NCBI RefSeq assembly: GCF_030145145.1
Contig: NZ_JAQYWD010000007.1
Span: 1-64,000, forward strand
Length of the DNA stretch: 64,000 bases
Source of the DNA: Desulfobacula sp.
Lineage (GTDB): Bacteria; Desulfobacterota; Desulfobacteria; Desulfobacterales; Desulfobacteraceae
Direction of reading: 5' to 3'
The position numbers and the translations under genes are program-made. The notes under the pieces are model-generated. The model saw only the letters and a list, made by a program, of their open reading frames with translations. It did not search any database and was not told the origin of the DNA. This document shows positions 62,468 through 64,000 of the stretch, one piece after another. The stretch's first letter is position 1. Each line of letters opens with the position of its first letter.

Positions 62468-64000
62468 ATGAATACCTCTATTTTAAGAAAGGCGGCCATC
62501 GTTACTATTTTCTTTTGTTTATGGGTCTGTGGTGATTTGTTTGCTGAAACAGATATTAAAGTAGCGATCCTTCCTTTTTCCCTTGATGCCAAACACCCCA
62601 ATGAGGGACTTAAAACCAAGATTCCGTTAATGATTTCTGAAAAGCTTGAGCAGGAAGGCGCCATGGTGATATTTTCAGAAACCAAACAAGATATGCATCA
62701 GTGGGATTTTCAGCAGTTCAGAACGTATGGGATTGAACTGGGGGTTGACTATATTTTGACCGGCTCTGTATTTATGGCCGGGGAAAGTATCAGTATTGAC
62801 GCACGGCTGATTAATATCTATGAACGTGACGGTTCTCTTCCCCTGTATGCGGGGGCAGAGAACCTTGAACATCTGCTTGGTGCAATTTCTCAACTCAGCA
62901 AAGAAATCACTGGAGAACTCTATCACAAAAAAATCATAACGGATCTTACCGTTACCGGAAATAAACGGGTTGAAACCGATGCCATCTTGAGAATTATTGA
63001 TACCCAGGTCGGTGATATCATTAAACTGGATAACATATCTACAGATCTTAGAAAGATTTATGAGATGGGCTACTTTGATGATGTCCTTGTTAAAAAAGAA
63101 TCCCTTGATACTGGCGTTAAAGTGATTTTTGAAATCACTGAAAAACCCACGGTCCGAAAACTCAAATTTAATAAAAATTCGATTTATGAAGACCAGGAAC
63201 TTGCAGATAGTGTCAGCACAAAAACCGGTTCAATTTTAAATATTCACAAACTCAATTCTGATGTCAGTCGGATGCGGTTAATGTATACTGAAAAAAACTA
63301 TCATAATTGTTCGATCACCTATGAGATCCTTCCCCTTGAATATTCCCAGGCAGATATAGCGTTTACTATTCATGAAGGCGCAAAAATAAAGGTTGAAAAA
63401 ATTAGTTTTGAAGGCAATACATACTTTCCCGATAAAAAAATCAAAAAAGCCATGCAAACATCTGAAAAAGGCTTTTTCTCTTTTTTTACAACCTCGGGGG
63501 ACCTTAATGAAACCGAGGTTAAAAACGATGTCATCAGAATTGAATCTTTATATAAAAACAATGGCTTTATTGATGCAAAAGTATCTGATCCGATCATTGA
63601 TATTGGTGAAAAATTAATTTCCATTCATTTTAAGATTGATGAAGGTGCCCAGTACAAGATTGAAAAAATTGATATTACCGGTGACCTGATCGTGACCAAG
63701 GAACAACTTTTAGAAAAAATTGAATCCAAGGAAGACCTGTTGTACAATAGAGAAACCATTCGAAAAGACATCCTGACGATTTCTGATGTTTATTCGAACA
63801 AAGGGTTTGCAAATGTCCATATTTCTCCCTTAATTAAAAAAGTCGATCAAGAAAAAATGATGCATATCACCTATTTAATCGACAAAGGCGAGCCTGTTTT
63901 TTTTAAACGGGTGAATATCAGCGGCAATTTAAAAACCCGGGATAAAGTCATTAGAAGAGAAATAAAAATCATTGAGCAGGATCTTTACAGTAAGGAAAAT
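62468..64000 (+). CDS. bamA: BamA outer-membrane protein assembly factor, truncated by window end
   Basis: From the ATG at 62468 the frame stays open to the window end (511 codons). After a signal peptide ending near LFA, there is an unusual N-terminal domain (about 25-155) with DIKVAILPFSLDA and YILTGSVFMAGE that resembles the TolB N-terminal/FlgO fold. POTRA repeats follow (from about 157), each with GN(K/T/L) turns such as VTGNKRVETDAIL, FEGNTYFPDKKI, ITGDLIVTKEQL and ISGNLKTRDKVIRREI. The beta-barrel lies beyond the window. Confidence 0.9.
   Translation, partial: MNTSILRKAAIVTIFFCLWVCGDLFAETDIKVAILPFSLDAKHPNEGLKTKIPLMISEKLEQEGAMVIFSETKQDMHQWDFQQFRTYGIELGVDYILTGSVFMAGESISIDARLINIYERDGSLPLYAGAENLEHLLGAISQLSKEITGELYHKKIITDLTVTGNKRVETDAILRIIDTQVGDIIKLDNISTDLRKIYEMGYFDDVLVKKESLDTGVKVIFEITEKPTVRKLKFNKNSIYEDQELADSVSTKTGSILNIHKLNSDVSRMRLMYTEKNYHNCSITYEILPLEYSQADIAFTIHEGAKIKVEKISFEGNTYFPDKKIKKAMQTSEKGFFSFFTTSGDLNETEVKNDVIRIESLYKNNGFIDAKVSDPIIDIGEKLISIHFKIDEGAQYKIEKIDITGDLIVTKEQLLEKIESKEDLLYNRETIRKDILTISDVYSNKGFANVHISPLIKKVDQEKMMHITYLIDKGEPVFFKRVNISGNLKTRDKVIRREIKIIEQDLYSKEN

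Overview
The window looks like the chromosome of a strictly respiratory, sulfate-reducing Desulfobacterota, most likely of the Desulfobacteraceae. The evidence is a true DsrC with both C-terminal cysteines, a siroheme decarboxylase subunit, an Flx/Hdr-type iron-sulfur flavoprotein cluster with in-frame UGA (selenocysteine) codons, a PxxKW cysteine-rich protein, a giant acyl-CoA dehydratase activase-like protein and many two-component proteins. Base composition is moderate to AT-rich, except for a visibly more GC-rich patch at about 4.3-5.8 kb. I saw no rRNA, tRNA, CRISPR array or complete insertion sequence.

Layout. 0-9 kb is accessory: a site-2 protease, a class III nucleotidyl cyclase with TolB-like and TPR domains, a YciI-like protein, a GC-rich pair (QueG-like iron-sulfur protein and a likely MjaI-type restriction endonuclease without a visible methylase), an RlpA-like lipoprotein, an MDR oxidoreductase and two large palindromic repeats. 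9-11.6 kb is a cytochrome bd oxidase operon (cydA, cydB and a 41-residue DUF2474-like membrane peptide). 11.8-16.4 kb has murA, comEC and an unknown membrane protein. 16.4-21 kb is a minus-strand operon of a ribbon-helix-helix protein and the 1405-residue activase. 21.2-24.1 kb is a phospholipid transport set (mlaE, mlaF, mlaD, mlaA).

24.1-35.5 kb is the most interesting part. A minus-strand operon runs from a 128-residue selenocysteine-containing HdrA N-terminal piece through NuoE, NuoF, a 1084-residue NuoG-HdrA-HdrA fusion, a selenocysteine MvhD/FlxD, then FlxC-, FlxB- and FlxA-like subunits. It is followed by dsrC under its own promoter, then a siroheme decarboxylase subunit and a nitrilase. 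I infer a soluble NADH-linked electron bifurcating or confurcating complex. The first FAD-binding part of HdrA appears to have been moved out of the large subunit into the small selenoprotein.

35.6-45.7 kb is mostly housekeeping: miaA, a LpoA-like lipoprotein, phosphofructokinase, kdsD, a PxxKW protein, an aminotransferase, a ClC transporter, truA and a MarR regulator. 45.8-50.3 kb is a signalling module: a histidine kinase with a Rossmann-like N-terminus, an NtrC-type activator, and a double-receiver protein preceded by a clear sigma-54 promoter and two identical 23-bp palindromes placed like enhancers. 50.6-64 kb carries argJ, an RsuA/RluB-type pseudouridine synthase, trpS, a DHH-CBS-tRNA nucleotidyltransferase fusion, a PilC/PilS-like pair, lysS, LolC/E, LolD and the start of bamA, cut by the window end.

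All family assignments come from reading motifs by eye. No database search was run.
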